A stretch of 64,000 nt of DNA from Tamarix chinensis (taxonomy: Eukaryota; Streptophyta; Magnoliopsida; Caryophyllales; Tamaricaceae), in NCBI GenBank assembly GCA_030549775.1, contig CM060175.1, positions 18,396,212-18,460,211 of the forward strand, in the 5' to 3' direction. Made by a program: the position numbers and the translations under genes. This document shows, in pieces, positions 46,640-58,099 of this stretch. Position 1 is the first letter of the stretch. Each line of letters starts with the position of its first letter. The notes under the pieces were generated by a model, which saw only the letters and a program-made list of their open reading frames with translations, did no database searches and had not been told where the DNA came from.

Positions 46640-47900
46640 ACTACTCATTTACCCCTTGCTTATATAACTGCTAAGTATTCCTTCCTTACTTGACAATTTA
46701 CTATATTACCCTTTAAGTTACATAATTACCAAATTACCCCTTGTCCAATTTAAATTACCAAATTATCTCCTACGCTTTTTAGATCACCATTCACCCCTCA
46801 TAATTGTTACACTTATCATGTTTCCCATTTGGTTGGTTAGATTACCAAATCTCCCTTCTCCTTTGTTATAATTACTAAATTGCCCTTGAGTTGGATAAAT
46901 TACTAAATTACCCTCCTTCATTATCATGATTACTATTTAGCCTCTTTAGTTGGTTAAATAATTATCACTTTACCCTTTAATCGGCTAAATTACTAAATTG
47001 CCCCTCTCCTTTATCATAATTACCATTTTACCCCTCTCAATTATTTTAATTATCATTTTACCCTTTTTAATTATCATAAATCCCAAATTACCCTTCTTCA
47101 TAATTACAAATATTAATTTACCCTTCTTCATAATCATAATTATTAATTTACCCTTCTCCATATTAATAATTACTATATTACCCTTCTCCATTATTAAAAT
47201 TACCATAATGCCTTTTAATTGGTTAATTTACCACATTACCCTTCTCTAGTATCATACTTATCCAATTGCCCTTCTACAATCATAATTTAATTACTAAATT
47301 ATCTTTCATCGTTATCATAATTACCAAGTTACCCCTTACTCCCAAGTTTACCCTAATATCATTTTATTTACAAAATTACCCTTCTACCCTGTACTTCCAA
47401 ATTACCATAATATCCTTTTATTTAGGAAAATTACCACCATACCCCTTTTACTTGTAAAATTACCATAACACCCCTTTTACTTTACAACTTACTATCTTAC
47501 CCTTTTACATCCAAAAATTACCATTTTTATCTTTCCTTAAAAAATTACCATTTTGCCCTTCTTTTCCAAAATTACCATATTACTCCTTACTTATAAATTA
47601 CCATTTCTCCATTCACTTATACAATTCCCATATTACCACTTACTTATGTAATTACTATTTTCCCCTCTAATTCAAAATTACCGCTTTACCCTTTTCTCCA
47701 AAAATTACCATAATACCCTTTTACTTATAAAATTATCATTTGGCCATTTAATCATAAAATTACCATATTATTCTTTTATCTCAAAAATTACCATAATGCC
47801 CTCCTTTATCACCACTTACAATTTTATCCTTTTACTTATAGATTATCATTTAACCCCTTTCTTTTTAAATTAGCAAAATACCCTTTTCACTTATAAAATT
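46640..47900 (-). repeat. Minisatellite of AAATTACC(N)ATTACCCCTT-type units (copy 44022)
   Basis: About 1.25 kb of imperfect units of roughly 25-35 bp, each containing AATTACCA or ATTACTAAATT followed by TTACCCTT(C/T)T. The region codes for nothing; the repetitive 70-85 aa frames on both strands come from the repeat. Confidence 0.85.
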
Positions 47901-48263
47901 TCCACTCAACCCCTTTATTCACAATTTTTATGAATTTACTAACACTACATAAAATAATGATGTTAGTACTTCATTCTTACCATCTAATTCCTCCAACATG
48001 TCATTATTCAACATAATACTCGTTAGCAACTACATACATTAGGTCACATACTTCATAAGCATAATTAATATAATGCCCTTAGACAATAATATTATTCATG
48101 CATTGGCAACATAATACATGGCACAAAAGCTATCATGCATTTCTCTTTTTTTCTTTCAATCAATGTAAACAACCATTTATATATCATGCTAGGCTCACAA
48201 AACATACATAAAATCACAAAACCTTGAAAATTAGCCAAATAAATGCCAAAAATAAAGGGAGAG

Positions 48264-48287
48264 CTCACGCTGCATGAATAGCGTGAG
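48264..48287 (-). other. Perfect 8-bp stem-loop in copy 44022
   Basis: CTCACGCT, an 8-nt loop and AGCGTGAG. It lies between minisatellite and GC-rich leader, the place where other copies have the exon-like block with the GGAGC(GT)GCTCC stem. Confidence 0.6.
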
Positions 48288-48299
48288 TCTCATGCAAAA

Positions 48300-49440
48300 T
48301 GAGAGGAGAAGGGTTTGAAGGGGAGGGTGAAGGAAGCAAAATTTGTTATTTTTGGGTTAGGGTCTTTAGGCTAGAAAAGAAGGTGGATGGGGGAGGTTCT
48401 AAGGCAAGGGAATGGTGAAGGAGTGAAGAGGGGGTGTAGGTGGAGGCTAAGGGTGGTTTCACGGTGGCATAGGGCGGCGGAGACGGTGGCGAAGTTGGCT
48501 GCTGAGATGGGTCGAGGTGGAGGGGTTGTGAAGGAAGGAAAATGAGAGGGAAAAATGGAGGGGTTCAAGGGTTGTTTTCGGCCAGCTAAGGCATGGCGGT
48601 GGTAGAGGGGGTTGCAAGGCATCGAACGGTGGGTTGGGTGGCGGCAGAGGTGGCCGGACGGCGGCGGAAGTGGCGGTTGCAGGTGGCTTGGCAGTAAGAG
48701 GAAAACTAGGGAGAAAAAGGAAGAGGTGGAGAAGGGGGAATTTCAGGGCTCGAAGGGGCTTGGGGGGTCTCGTGGTGGTGCAGGGTGGTAGTAGGTGGTG
48801 GCAGAAGGCGACGTAGGGGTTGGGCTTGGTGGTTCAAGCGGCGGCGGGTCAATTACTGGGGAAAAAATGGGGGAGAAGGAAGGAGAGAAGAGGGAGCTAG
48901 GGGAAGGAGTAGGGCTAAAAAAATATGGGGAATGAAGGGCTGGGAAGATGAAGAAAAATAAGAGGGAGAAGAGAGGGGGCAGTGGTTGGCCGGCGAGGGG
49001 CGTAGGTGGCAGGGGAAGGAAGGGGAGAAGAGGGAAAGGGAGAGAGGCACGTGAGATGTGGTCCAGGGGCCGGTTTGGCTTAAAATGGGAAAGAAAATGA
49101 CTGGGAAGGGAGAGGAAGCAGTAGGGAGGCAAGTGCAGTGGCAGGTGGTTGGGCATGCGCAGGTTGTCGGGCATGGGGGCGGTGAGAAAGGAAGAAGATG
49201 AAGGGAGAAGCCGACCGATCGAAGGGAAAGGAAATAAGGCTGAACCGGCCAGTTAGGGAAAAAAAGAAAGGAGGCGGCTGGCTGTGCTGGGCGGGCGCGA
49301 GGAGGAGAAGGAGGACTGGCCTGGCCCAAACGCGCGGGGGAGGAAGCTAGGCCGGCGACCCAAGGGAGGGGGAAAATGGGAAAAAGAAGAGGAGAAACTG
49401 AAAAAGGAGAAAAATGGTAAGAAGGAAAATGGAAAATAAG
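48300..49440 (-). other. GC-rich leader of LTR copy 44022
   Basis: Strongly purine-rich on the plus strand (GGTGGCGG, GGGAGAAGG), hence CCG/CCTTCC-rich on the minus strand, as in the plus-strand leaders of the other copies. The minus-strand frames of 143 and 158 aa are Pro/Ser/Leu low-complexity and are not supported as genes. I did not find the TATA box seen in the copies at 43823 and 59090. Confidence 0.6.
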
Positions 49441-50703
49441 GAAAACAAGGTAAATTAATTTATAAAATCATAAAATGTAATATTCTTGATAAATTATTTA
49501 ATTTAATAATTTAATTCATTAAAATCTAAAATATTAGTTTAAAAAGGATAAGGTTGGTAAAATATTAGTTTTGAAAAATTATTTAAATAAAATAATATGA
49601 AAATAGCAAAATATTGATTTTTAATTTATTAAATACTCTTATCCAAACTTACATACTCTAAATCCATAAAATACTTAAAATAAATAATTTTAAAAGCGAA
49701 TATTATTTCAGATAAAAGTTATTTATTAAAATATAGGTTTTCAAAATTTTTGGGGGATTAAAATTTAAATAAATTATTTTATTCAAATTAAGAAAGAGAA
49801 AATAGCTTCAAATTAATTTTCATTTTATAATAATTTAATTAAATAAAATTTGAGTGATTTATTATATTAAAATGGAATTTATGAAAATTCCTTTAAAAAT
49901 CCTATTTTTAGCCTAAAAAGAGGTTTAAATATTATTTTATCTCAATATTATTATTTTTAAAATACTCCAAATATTTTAATTAATTTATTTAACCCACCCT
50001 TCCTATTTTTCTCACCTCCTTTTTCCTCTTTCCTTTTCTTTTTTTTTTCTTTCTTTTCCTTCTTCTTCTTCTTTTCTTTTTTTCTTTTTCTTCCTCAAAT
50101 TGGGCCTGTTGCGCCGGCCTAGTTCTTTTTTCTCCTTTCTTTCCCTTTGGCGCGGCCCAGCCCACACGTCGTCGTCCATTCCCCCTCTCCACGCCATGTT
50201 GGACTCCTTCTCTTTTCTCGAACGTTGCGTTTGATTTCATCCTTTTACCGTTGCCTTCGACAACACTAGAACGCTGCTCTTCAATTGTTATTCCACCAAA
50301 ACGCCATTGCTCATTTATTCTGCCACCCCTCGCGCCGAACCGCCGGTTTCCTTCCTTTTTCTTTCCTTTCTTTCCCCCGAATTGCCCGGTCCAACCTCTC
50401 CCATCTTCTTCTTCCTCCTCCAACCCGATGCCATAACAGTCACCTTCCTCCTTCCCTCGAAAATGGCGCCGCCGGCCACACGTGTCATGACCGGCATTTC
50501 TCCCGCTCATTCTCTTCCCCTTGATGCACACTCTAATTTGAATTGCCCCACTTCCCTTTTTCTTCCCCACGTTGCTCCCATTTTCCCTCGCAATGGTCAG
50601 GAAGATTTTGAAATTTATACCGTCGATCAACCTCATAACCGTCCCATTTCTCATCGGCTTCGACCTCCTGGTAACTCCCACAACTCAATCCTACCCTCCA
50701 CCA

Positions 50704-50758
50704 CTATAAATACCCCCCGTATGGCTTGAAATCGAGTTTTTCTTTCCCCGAAACCCTA
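50704..50758 (+). promoter_or_regulatory. TATA box and initiator-like region of LTR copy 43823
   Basis: CTATAAATACCCCCC (TATA at 50705) is followed about 40 bp later by TTCCCCGAAACCCTA. The same pair recurs at 60139-60199 in the other plus-strand copy, with similar spacing, so this is the likely LTR promoter. Confidence 0.65.
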
Positions 50759-51765
50759 AGAACTAGTCTGTGCGCCACCGCCCAATCAGACACACTTTCA
50801 TCCCCCGTTAGCCAACCTCGCCGCCTCTTCTTCCTCTCAAACTCTTCTCTGCAATGCCCTCTAGTTAATTAAACCATTCACATCCTTCGATTATCCTTGT
50901 ATAGGCCTCCATAACCGTGCAAAGTTTGTTGCTCATCTCGCCAGAATTTTCACCCCGAAACCTTAAACCACCGTCCACCGCCACATCCACCACTTCTACC
51001 ACCCTCTAAACCACCCAATATCTCCTGCTAAGTCTCCTCCACCGACCCATAAACTTATTTTATTTTCCTCCTTCCTCCTTACCTCTTTTTCTTCATTTTC
51101 ACCCCTCTTAGATCACTTTTCCGACCACCTCCGGGCACCACCGCTGGTGCCACCCATCCCCTCCAACTCAAGGTGAAACCCTAGACCTTTTAAACACTTC
51201 CTTTCGAATTATTGATAATCATTCTACTTTATCCTAAAATTTTAATGTTAATTCGATTTTAATTATTATTATTATAATAATAATTATTATTATTGTTATC
51301 AACTTAATCCTAATTGCTAAATTTTGTTGACAGGTTTGGGAGTATTCTTGAGTTAGATAAATTATTATTCTCGAATTTTGGTTATTTAATGGAATTATTA
51401 CATGTTTATTATTATTATTATTAATATTATAAATATTATTATTATTAGTGTAATTATTTATTTAATATTGTAATTATTTCAGGAGGGTTAGAAGCCTAAA
51501 AATTTAACTCAGTCTCGCACATTTGCTTTTTACAACTATTATTAACATTTTTGATATTATTACTAATTATATTATTATTATTATCTTTATTAACTTTTAT
51601 ATTATAAGTATATATATATATATAATATTAATATCATTATTACATTTTTGAATATTATTATTATTAAATGGAGTATTTTTGAAATCCACCTTGTAATTTT
51701 AAGATTTATGGTATTATTAATATTAATATTCTACTAATAAGAGTATTATTAATAATGTTTTACTT

Positions 51766-51767
<2 letters not shown>

Positions 51768-51816
<49 letters not shown>
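51768..51816. repeat. (ATT)n microsatellite
   Basis: An uninterrupted run of about 16 ATT units within a wider ATT-rich tract (about 51250-51900) of the LTR. Confidence 0.95.
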
Positions 51817-51820
<4 letters not shown>

Positions 51821-52016
51821 TTTGGTGAAGGGTAGAAACCCTTATATCACCACCCTTTCGAATGAAAATAATAAATTATTTGTATTTTTAAGTAATATTT
51901 TTTATAGTTAATTATTATGTAGTATTGTTTTAATTAAAAACCAAATCTTAGAATAAGTTAGAGAATAATAAAATTTTATAAGGGAGCCTAATTCTAGTAT
52001 ACTTTTTATATAATAG

Positions 52017-52078
52017 GTGAACCCAGTCAAACCCCTCAAGTGGAATAGGAGCATGCACCAAGACCGGTGTTATTTTAG
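52017..52078 (+). other. 62-bp exon-like block of LTR copy 43823
   Basis: TTTTTATATAATAG precedes it and GTAAGGGTTT follows, so both borders look like functional splice sites. The block contains AACCCAGTCAAACCCCTCAAG, GGAGCATGCACC and AAGACCGGTGTTATTTTAG. Its counterpart in the 59090 copy has exactly the same length, and the 55362 copy keeps the donor but not the acceptor. No open frame is conserved, so it would be a non-coding exon. Confidence 0.55.
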
Positions 52079-52309
52079 GTAAGGGTTTACTAAGGCCATG
52101 TGTGTGTTTATATGCATTATGTGCTTCATATGCCATGTATTCTATGTTTATTATTATTAATTATTTCATATGTGGCATGATTATAGAGTTGAAATATGTT
52201 GGTATGAATAAATCATGGCATGAAGATTATGTGTATGTTTATGTTATTATTATTGTATGATATGGCCCTAAGACATGCATATTAGGGTTGTAAAATAATG
52301 ATGGGGAGT

Positions 52310-52920
52310 GTAACGATGTGGTGTTAGGGTTGTACATGAAATGACATGGTGTTAGGTTTTGTATGAAAGGGCATGGTGTTAGGTTTTGCATGAAAGGGCA
52401 TGGTGTTAGGTTGTGCATGAAATGGCATGGTATTAGGGTTGTACATGAAAGGGCATGGTGTTAGGTTTTGCATGAAATGGCATGGTATTAGGGTTGTGCA
52501 TGAAAGGGCATGGTGTTAGGTTTTGCATGAAATGGCATGATGTTAGGGTTTTGCATGAAATGACATGGTGCTAAGGTTTGCATGGAATGACATGGAGTTA
52601 TGGTTTGCATGAAATGGCATGATGTTAGGGTTTGTATGAGAGTACATCTACGTGGAGTTAGGGTTGCTTATGAATTAGGGTTTGCATGGAAGTGTGGTAC
52701 GTGGAGTTAGGGTTTGCATGTGGATTAGGGTTGCATGGAAGTATGTCTATGTGGAGTTAGGGTTTGTATGGGAGCTAGGGTTTGCATGGAAGTGTGGTAC
52801 GTGGAGTTCGGGTTTGCATGGAGGTGTGGTACGTGGAGTTAGGGTTTGCATGGAAGTGTGGTACGTGGAGATTGGGTTTGCATGGGAGCTAGGGTTTGCA
52901 TGGATTTAGTCATGCATGTC
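52310..52920 (+). repeat. Minisatellite of GTTAGGGTTTGCATGAAATG units (copy 43823)
   Basis: The first half repeats a unit of about 27-30 bp (GGCATGGTGTTAGGTTTTGC...). The second half repeats a longer unit with GGAAGTGTGGTACGTGGAGTTAGGG. The 75-aa frame here is a by-product of the repeat. Confidence 0.9.
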
Positions 52921-53004
52921 TGGACAAATGGTTGTGAATGACAATGTTTTTGAATAAAATATTTAAGACACTAATATCTTAAAGTGGAAGATATTGAGAC
53001 GGGA

Positions 53005-53346
53005 CCAGCCGATCCATCGGTTAGGAATAGTGGTTAGGGTTTTACCCTATGTGTGACAGATCCACCGGTAATAACAGTGGTTAGGACATGAGGTCCTATA
53101 TGTATCCGGCCCACCGGTTATAATAGTGGGGGATCCCGAGCTCAATAAAGATAAACCAAATCGTCAATGCTATTAAAAGATACTAATTACTTACAGTGGA
53201 ATACTATGTGAGCAGGAACCAAGCCGATCCACCGGCCAGGAATAGTGGTTAGGGTTTTACCCTATATGTGACCAATCCATCGGTAATAATAGTGATTAGG
53301 GCATGATGCTCTATGTGTGATCGGCCCATCGGTTATAATAGTGGGG
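53005..53346 (+). repeat. Two three-fold cassettes (copy 43823)
   Basis: Repeats of the type CCGATCCACCGG...AATAGTGG...AGGG...CCCT start near 53008, 53055, 53103 (first cassette) and 53223, 53269, 53319 (second). The cassettes are separated by ACTTACAGTGGAATACTATG, the spacer found in all copies. Confidence 0.85.
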
Positions 53347-53960
53347 TGTTCCTATTTTCGCATGGATATGATAAAAAGGCATGGTGTGTATCGACTTTTG
53401 ATAAAAGAAATATTAAATAATTAATCTAGACCTTTTTGGGCCTTATGTGTGGACTTGTTGATTTTGGACTATGGTCTTCACCTTATGCTCTTTATGTACC
53501 ATATGTATGAGTCGTAATTGTATGTGATCCTTATCCTGCATGATTTAATGTGTTATATGTCGGCTTTAGTATTCGGTTACCTTACTCAGTACGTAGCGTA
53601 CTGATCACCCGTTTCATGGGTGCTGCTCATTCCCACGAGTAGAAGACCCGTCTAATTTGTTGCAGGTAGGAGATACCTAATTTGATGCTATCGATGTCTA
53701 TAGGACATCAGAAGGGGCAGAGTGATAGCTGGGCTAGATCAATCTCTAGAGTGACGTGGCCGTTTTCCTTTTTATTTATGACTCATGTTACTTTTATTAT
53801 GTTTGAATTACCGATTTTTTTATATTAATGTTGTCTAGTTATTATCTAGAAAAACAATAGTTGATATTACGAATTATGTAAGACTTGTGAGTACTTTGAT
53901 TCTCCTTTTTATAAATTCGGTTTATTGATGCTATTATTGAAAGTGTTTTCTTAGCGTTAG

Positions 53961-54006
53961 CACTTGGAACCAGAACGGTAGGAATGAATTGGTCTGGTAC
54001 TAAGTG
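53961..54006 (+). other. 46-nt hairpin near the LTR 3' end (copy 43823)
   Basis: CACTTGGAACCAGAACGGT pairs with AATTGGTCTGGTACTAAGTG over an 8-nt loop. Compared with the other copies, two G-T wobble pairs have become C-G and A-T pairs, while one new A/A mismatch has appeared. Same length and place as the others. Confidence 0.85.
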
Positions 54007-54092
54007 TGGCGGTAACATCCCTAGAATTCATGGATTTTAATTTAAATTCTTCCGCTTTAAAAAAATAGTGAATTTTGGGGTGTTACATCCAC

Positions 54093-55356
54093 CCATTTAC
54101 AAGGGAAAGAGGAGAATTTCTAATACAAATGGTTCTCTAGTCTTAATGTGATTAAGTAATTAGAATATTATAATCACCTAATATTGAACTCTAATATGAT
54201 TTTCTTTTTAGTCATCTCATATCATGAGCATATACGTATGTATAGTACCCATCTTGTTATATGATTTCTATGTGTTATGTAAGCCTTATTCTATTAACAT
54301 ATTTTATTACCTTATTCAATACACAATCATTGATCATTCTTTTTATAGGTATTACTCATTCTCATAAGAAGATGTCACCTTGTTTGGTAGGTAATTGATG
54401 ATTAATGTTTTTTGATGTGATTACATATGGTGAGTTATTATTTAGGTTGGTATGACATATGGTTATTCATATATCACCCTTTCTCTCTCTTTAGACTTTT
54501 AGTCCTCTATTTTCTATTATATTTGTTCTCTCTTCTATGTTTTATAATTTTGTATCATTGTATAATTAAGTACCTACTACACTTGATCTATAGGTGTAAG
54601 TTTACTTTTAGCCTTGCACTAGGTGTAGATTGGGTATAAAGAACACTTTTTTTTAATGTTTAGATGCACCATAACACCCATTTTATAGTTATTATTATTA
54701 TTATTATTATTATTTGTTTCAAATTTTTTTTTATCAGTGGTAAATTTTGTAGTGGTACAACTTCTCCCTATCATTTATGCTTAGCTAAATCCTACCCAAC
54801 CACTTGAAGCCTTCTACTTATCCCTTTGCAAAAACTCTAAGTGTTCTCCCTCTATTAACCTTTTTTTTTTCTTCAAGAAAAAGGGTTTATTCTCCTTCTA
54901 CTATCTTATTCTCTCTAATTATTTTTGATTTTATACCCTAAATGTTTTGTTAAATGATTTCTCTCTGATTCTTGAATAGTCAATCAAGAATCCTAGGGTG
55001 GAGTAGCATAGTAAATTAATCTTCTTTGCTTAAAGATCTTATGCCAGGTAAATTTGGGTACACCTTATAAATATACAATGATGTGTTATGTGCTATGTGT
55101 TAAGGTTATTTTGTGTATGAATCCATGTTTAAATTTCTAATTAAGAGCATGTTTGAGTACTTAAAGCATGAATATGGTTATGGGAGCATGATAGGTTTTG
55201 GTTGTGTCGTATGAGAAATTTGCTCTTCAAAATTTTGTAATCCTTATTTTCGAATGTTTAGTCTTTTATCTAAAATATAACCATTAAATATTAGCTTAAT
55301 TATTATTTTTAATCCTTGACCCATAAACTAAGATAAAATCTTAAATAAATTTATCC
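54093..55356 (+). repeat. 3' part of the old host unit and start of a further unit
   Basis: The part to about 54680 completes the host unit interrupted at 43822: conserved TTACTCATTCTCATAAG block, then GATTGGGTATAAAGAACAC and ATGCACCATAACACCC. It is followed by (ATT)n (54690-54714) and a T/C-rich tract (about 54750-54900) like the leader of other units. No gene is visible. Confidence 0.45.
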
Positions 55357-55458
55357 TTATTTGTAATACCCCAAAATTCACTACTTTTTTTATTTAAAAG
55401 CGGAAGCAATTAAAATAGAATCACTTAAAACCTGTGAATTCTGGGGATGTTACCTCCA

Positions 55459-55504
55459 CACTTAGTACCAGACCGGTTTTCTCCGACCGTTCCAGTACCA
55501 AGTG
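55459..55504 (-). other. 46-nt hairpin near the LTR 3' end (copy 55362)
   Basis: On the minus strand CACTTGGTACTGGAACGGT pairs with ACCGGTCTGGTACTAAGTG over an 8-nt loop, with 19 positions and one A/G mismatch. Confidence 0.85.
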
Positions 55505-56260
55505 CTAAGGCTAAAGAAAAGATCAACAATCAATTACAAAATTACTACAAACTAAACTTCAAATAATCATTAAACGGTTGCAAAACAAAATCAGAGTACG
55601 CATCAAGAAATGTAATTCATTTCCAAAAGAGAATTAAACTTACAACTGATAAAAGATTCATTAAAATACTCAATCGAGTAATGAATCAGAAAATGGTAAA
55701 TACTATACCCCAAAAATAACAAAAGGAATGAAATCGCGTAAGAAATCAGAGTGCGAACTCAAATTCCTCGAAGGGAATAATCTTACAATCAATAAAAGAT
55801 TTATTGGAAACACTTAATACAAGTAATGAATCATAAGAGAGTAAATTTAATACACCAGAAATAACATAATGATATAAAATCACATGAAGAGGAAATATGG
55901 CCACGACACTTTTGAACTTCGAGCCAAACATGCTCAACACTCAGCCCCAACTGATATCTTGCCCACCTGCACAAATTCAGAAGGGCATACTACTCGTGGG
56001 AATGAGCAGCACCCATGAAAAGGGTGATCAGTATGCGACGTACTGAGTAAGGTAACCGAGCACTAAGGCCAACATAAGCACATAAAATCATGCATAAGAA
56101 TAAAAGATCATAAAGACCATCATCATATCATAATATCGACCAATCATTTAGGTACATACCTAAAGGCCCAATCATAGTCCAGATTAATTATTTAATTAAC
56201 CTTTTATCGGAAGTCGATACACGTCATGCCATTTTATCAATCCATGCGAGTACAGGAACA

Positions 56261-56605
56261 CCCCACTATTATAGCCGGTGGGTTGGTTACACATAGAGCA
56301 TCATGCCCTAACCACTATTATTATCGGTGGATCGGTCACACATAGGGTACAACCCTAACCACTATTCCTGACCGGTGGATCGGTCTGGTTCCTGCTCGCA
56401 TGGTGTTCCACCGTAAGTAATTAGTATCTTTTAAGAGCTTTAACGATTCTGGTTTGTGTCTATTGAGCTTGAGTCACCCTACTATTATTACCGGTGGGCC
56501 GATCACATATAGGACCTCATGTCCTAACCACTATTATAACCGGTGGATCGGTCGCACATAGGGTAAAACCCTAACCACTATTCCTGACCAGTGGATCGGT
56601 CTGGA
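56261..56605 (-). repeat. Two three-fold cassettes (copy 55362)
   Basis: CCACTATTAT...CCGGTGG(A/G)TCGGTC repeats lie at 56261-56390 and 56478-56605. TGGTGTTCCACCGTAAGTAATTAG lies between them. Arms AGGGTA/TACCCT and AGCATCATGCCCT sit between repeats, as in the other copies. Confidence 0.85.
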
Positions 56606-57159
56606 CTCGGCTCAATAATCTTCCACTTTAAAAGATTAGTGTCTTAAATATCTTATTCAAAGGATTTTGCCATGCACGAATCATAAATCATAAATCCCAT
56701 ATTCATCATCATACTTTATTCACCAATTACACACGTGCTACCACCAAACCCCAGACATGCATGAATCGCTCCCTTTACACTTATCTTCCAATTCTACTTC
56801 ACATCTCAGGCTAGGGTTTTATCCCGAAACCCTAATTTAGGCCTTAACATCTCTTCTTACTCCACCTCACATCACCCAAATTATTTTAACCCTCCACACA
56901 TCACAAATCATCGATTTCATTCTCATAATTACAACTTAATCACCAAAAACACATGATACAACAAAAACCTTAAGCAGCCACACTAAACCTTAATCAACCA
57001 CCACAAACCATAATTAACCACTCCAACCCTAGCTTCATCTCCTTACGTACCCAGATAATGTTCCACGTATTATTTTCCATCCAAAGTGTTTAACTATCCA
57101 AACAATGCTTACATTACCTTCCTTACATCCCAAATTAACTTTTCATACGTAAATTTTAC

Positions 57160-57745
57160 TCCCATGCAGACTTTACACATCCCATGGAACCATTCAAACT
57201 TTTCATGTAAACCCTAAATTCCATGCAATCATTAACTCCCATACAAAACTCTAACTCCACCACGAAACCCTAATACCACCACACAAGACCCAAGATTCCA
57301 TCATACAATACCCTAAATTTAATCCATACCAACCAAATATTCATCCTTACCAAAACCTAGATTCAATTCACATAAACCCGAAGATTCATCCTTACAAAAC
57401 CCTACATTCAACCATATTAAACCCAAAGATTCATTCACACAAAACCCTAAATTCAATCCATACCAACACAAAGATTCAAATCATATAAAACCCAAAGATT
57501 TGTCCACATAATACAATTGATTAGATTCTCCCCTTTCATAACCACAAATTAGATTCTCCCATATAATATCATAAATTACATTCTCCCAAAAAACATCATA
57601 AACTAGATTCTCCCTAACAAACCATAAATTCAATTCTCCCATATAACATCATAAATTATATTCTCCGCATAAAACCCTAAATTATACTCTTCCACATAAA
57701 ACCATACATTAAATTATTCCTTATAAAACCATAATATTAGGTCAA
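57160..57745 (-). repeat. Minisatellite of AAACCCTAAATTC / ATTCTCCC units (copy 55362)
   Basis: Units of about 25-40 bp built on CCCTAAATTCAATCCATACC and AGATTCTCCCATATAACATC. The AAACCCTAAA words look telomere-like but belong to a longer, irregular unit. Confidence 0.75.
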
Positions 57746-58012
57746 CTCACTTCCCTTAGTCAACTTCTTTCCCCATCCTCCTTTTTCATCCTTTCTCCCA
57801 CACAAACTACATCGACATCCTCTCATGCATGTCTTATAGGGTTACAACACATATCGTCACATACATATAGTACACATGCCATACAAAAATACAAAAACAT
57901 AAAAACATACTTCAACTCCATGTTATACCACATACAAAATAATTAATAATCATAAATATAGGATACATAGCATGCGAAGCACATAATGCCCATAAGCACA
58001 TAAAAGGCCTTA

Positions 58013-58075
58013 GCACCCCTTACTTAAAACGACACCAGTCTTGGAGCACGCTCCTACGCCTCCTTGGGGCTTTGA
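58013..58075 (-). other. Exon-like block of LTR copy 55362, acceptor lost
   Basis: On the minus strand AAAGCCCCAAGGAGGCGTAG, GGAGCGTGCTCC and AAGACTGGTGTCGTTTTA run into GTAAGGGGTG, a good donor. The AG acceptor of the other copies is absent, as is the first part of the block. Confidence 0.5.
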
Positions 58076-58099
58076 CAAAATAATAACATATTAATAAAA

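Larger units (their letters stand above)
44022..49762 (-). mobile_element. Giant solo LTR (about 4.9 kb net), minus strand, inserted in the LTR at 43823
   Basis: On the minus strand it opens TTTAATCCCCCAAAAATTTTG (mutated from TGTAATACCCC) and closes GAATTTTGGGGGTGTTACA. The five bases ATTTA lie on both sides (44017-44021 and 49763-49767). In minus-strand order it has a GC-rich leader (49.4-48.3 kb), a stem-loop CTCACGCT/AGCGTGAG (48264-48287), a long minisatellite, two cassettes and the 46-nt hairpin. A hAT-like MITE (44680-45498) is inserted near its 3' end. G/A-rich plus-strand frames here are low-complexity, not genes. Confidence 0.8.
43823..54087 (+). mobile_element. Giant solo LTR (about 4.5 kb net), split by a second LTR
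   Basis: It opens TGAAATGCCTCAAAATTTT and closes TGAATTTTGGGGTGTTACA, with TCCAC on both sides (43818-43822 and 54088-54092). The minus-strand LTR at 44022-49762 interrupts it after 199 bp; the sequence continues at 49768. Parts in order: an AT-rich 5' end, a CCG-rich leader (about 50.0-51.2 kb) with TATA box, ATT-rich tract (51.2-51.9 kb), 62-bp exon-like block, minisatellite, two cassettes, CTCAGTACG...CTGCTCATTCCCACG block, 46-nt hairpin and end. Neither gag nor pol is present, so it is either a solo LTR or a non-coding element with LTR-like ends. Confidence 0.8.

Noticed and set aside
46985..47249. 73- and 83-aa repetitive frames (MVILIMEKGN-like and its reverse)
   Set aside because: Products of the AAATTACC/TTACCC minisatellite read on either strand.
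48634..49329. 143- and 158-aa minus-strand and 60-aa plus-strand frames in GC-rich DNA
   Set aside because: Low-complexity Pro/Ser/Phe text from the leader of the minus-strand LTR; no domain and no conserved start.
49989..50729. 230-aa minus-strand and 140-aa plus-strand frames
   Set aside because: Lys/Arg/Glu or Pro/Ser-rich low-complexity frames opposite each other in the LTR leader; not conserved in the copy at 59090.
44022..54087. A single 10-kb foldback element with 5-kb inverted repeats
   Set aside because: The five-base flanks of the outer ends differ (ATTTA left, TCCAC right), while each pairs perfectly with an inner site. Two nested LTRs explain this better.
57160..57500. Interstitial telomere array
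   Set aside because: AAACCCTAAA words are spaced irregularly within longer units and never form a run of CCCTAAA heptamers.
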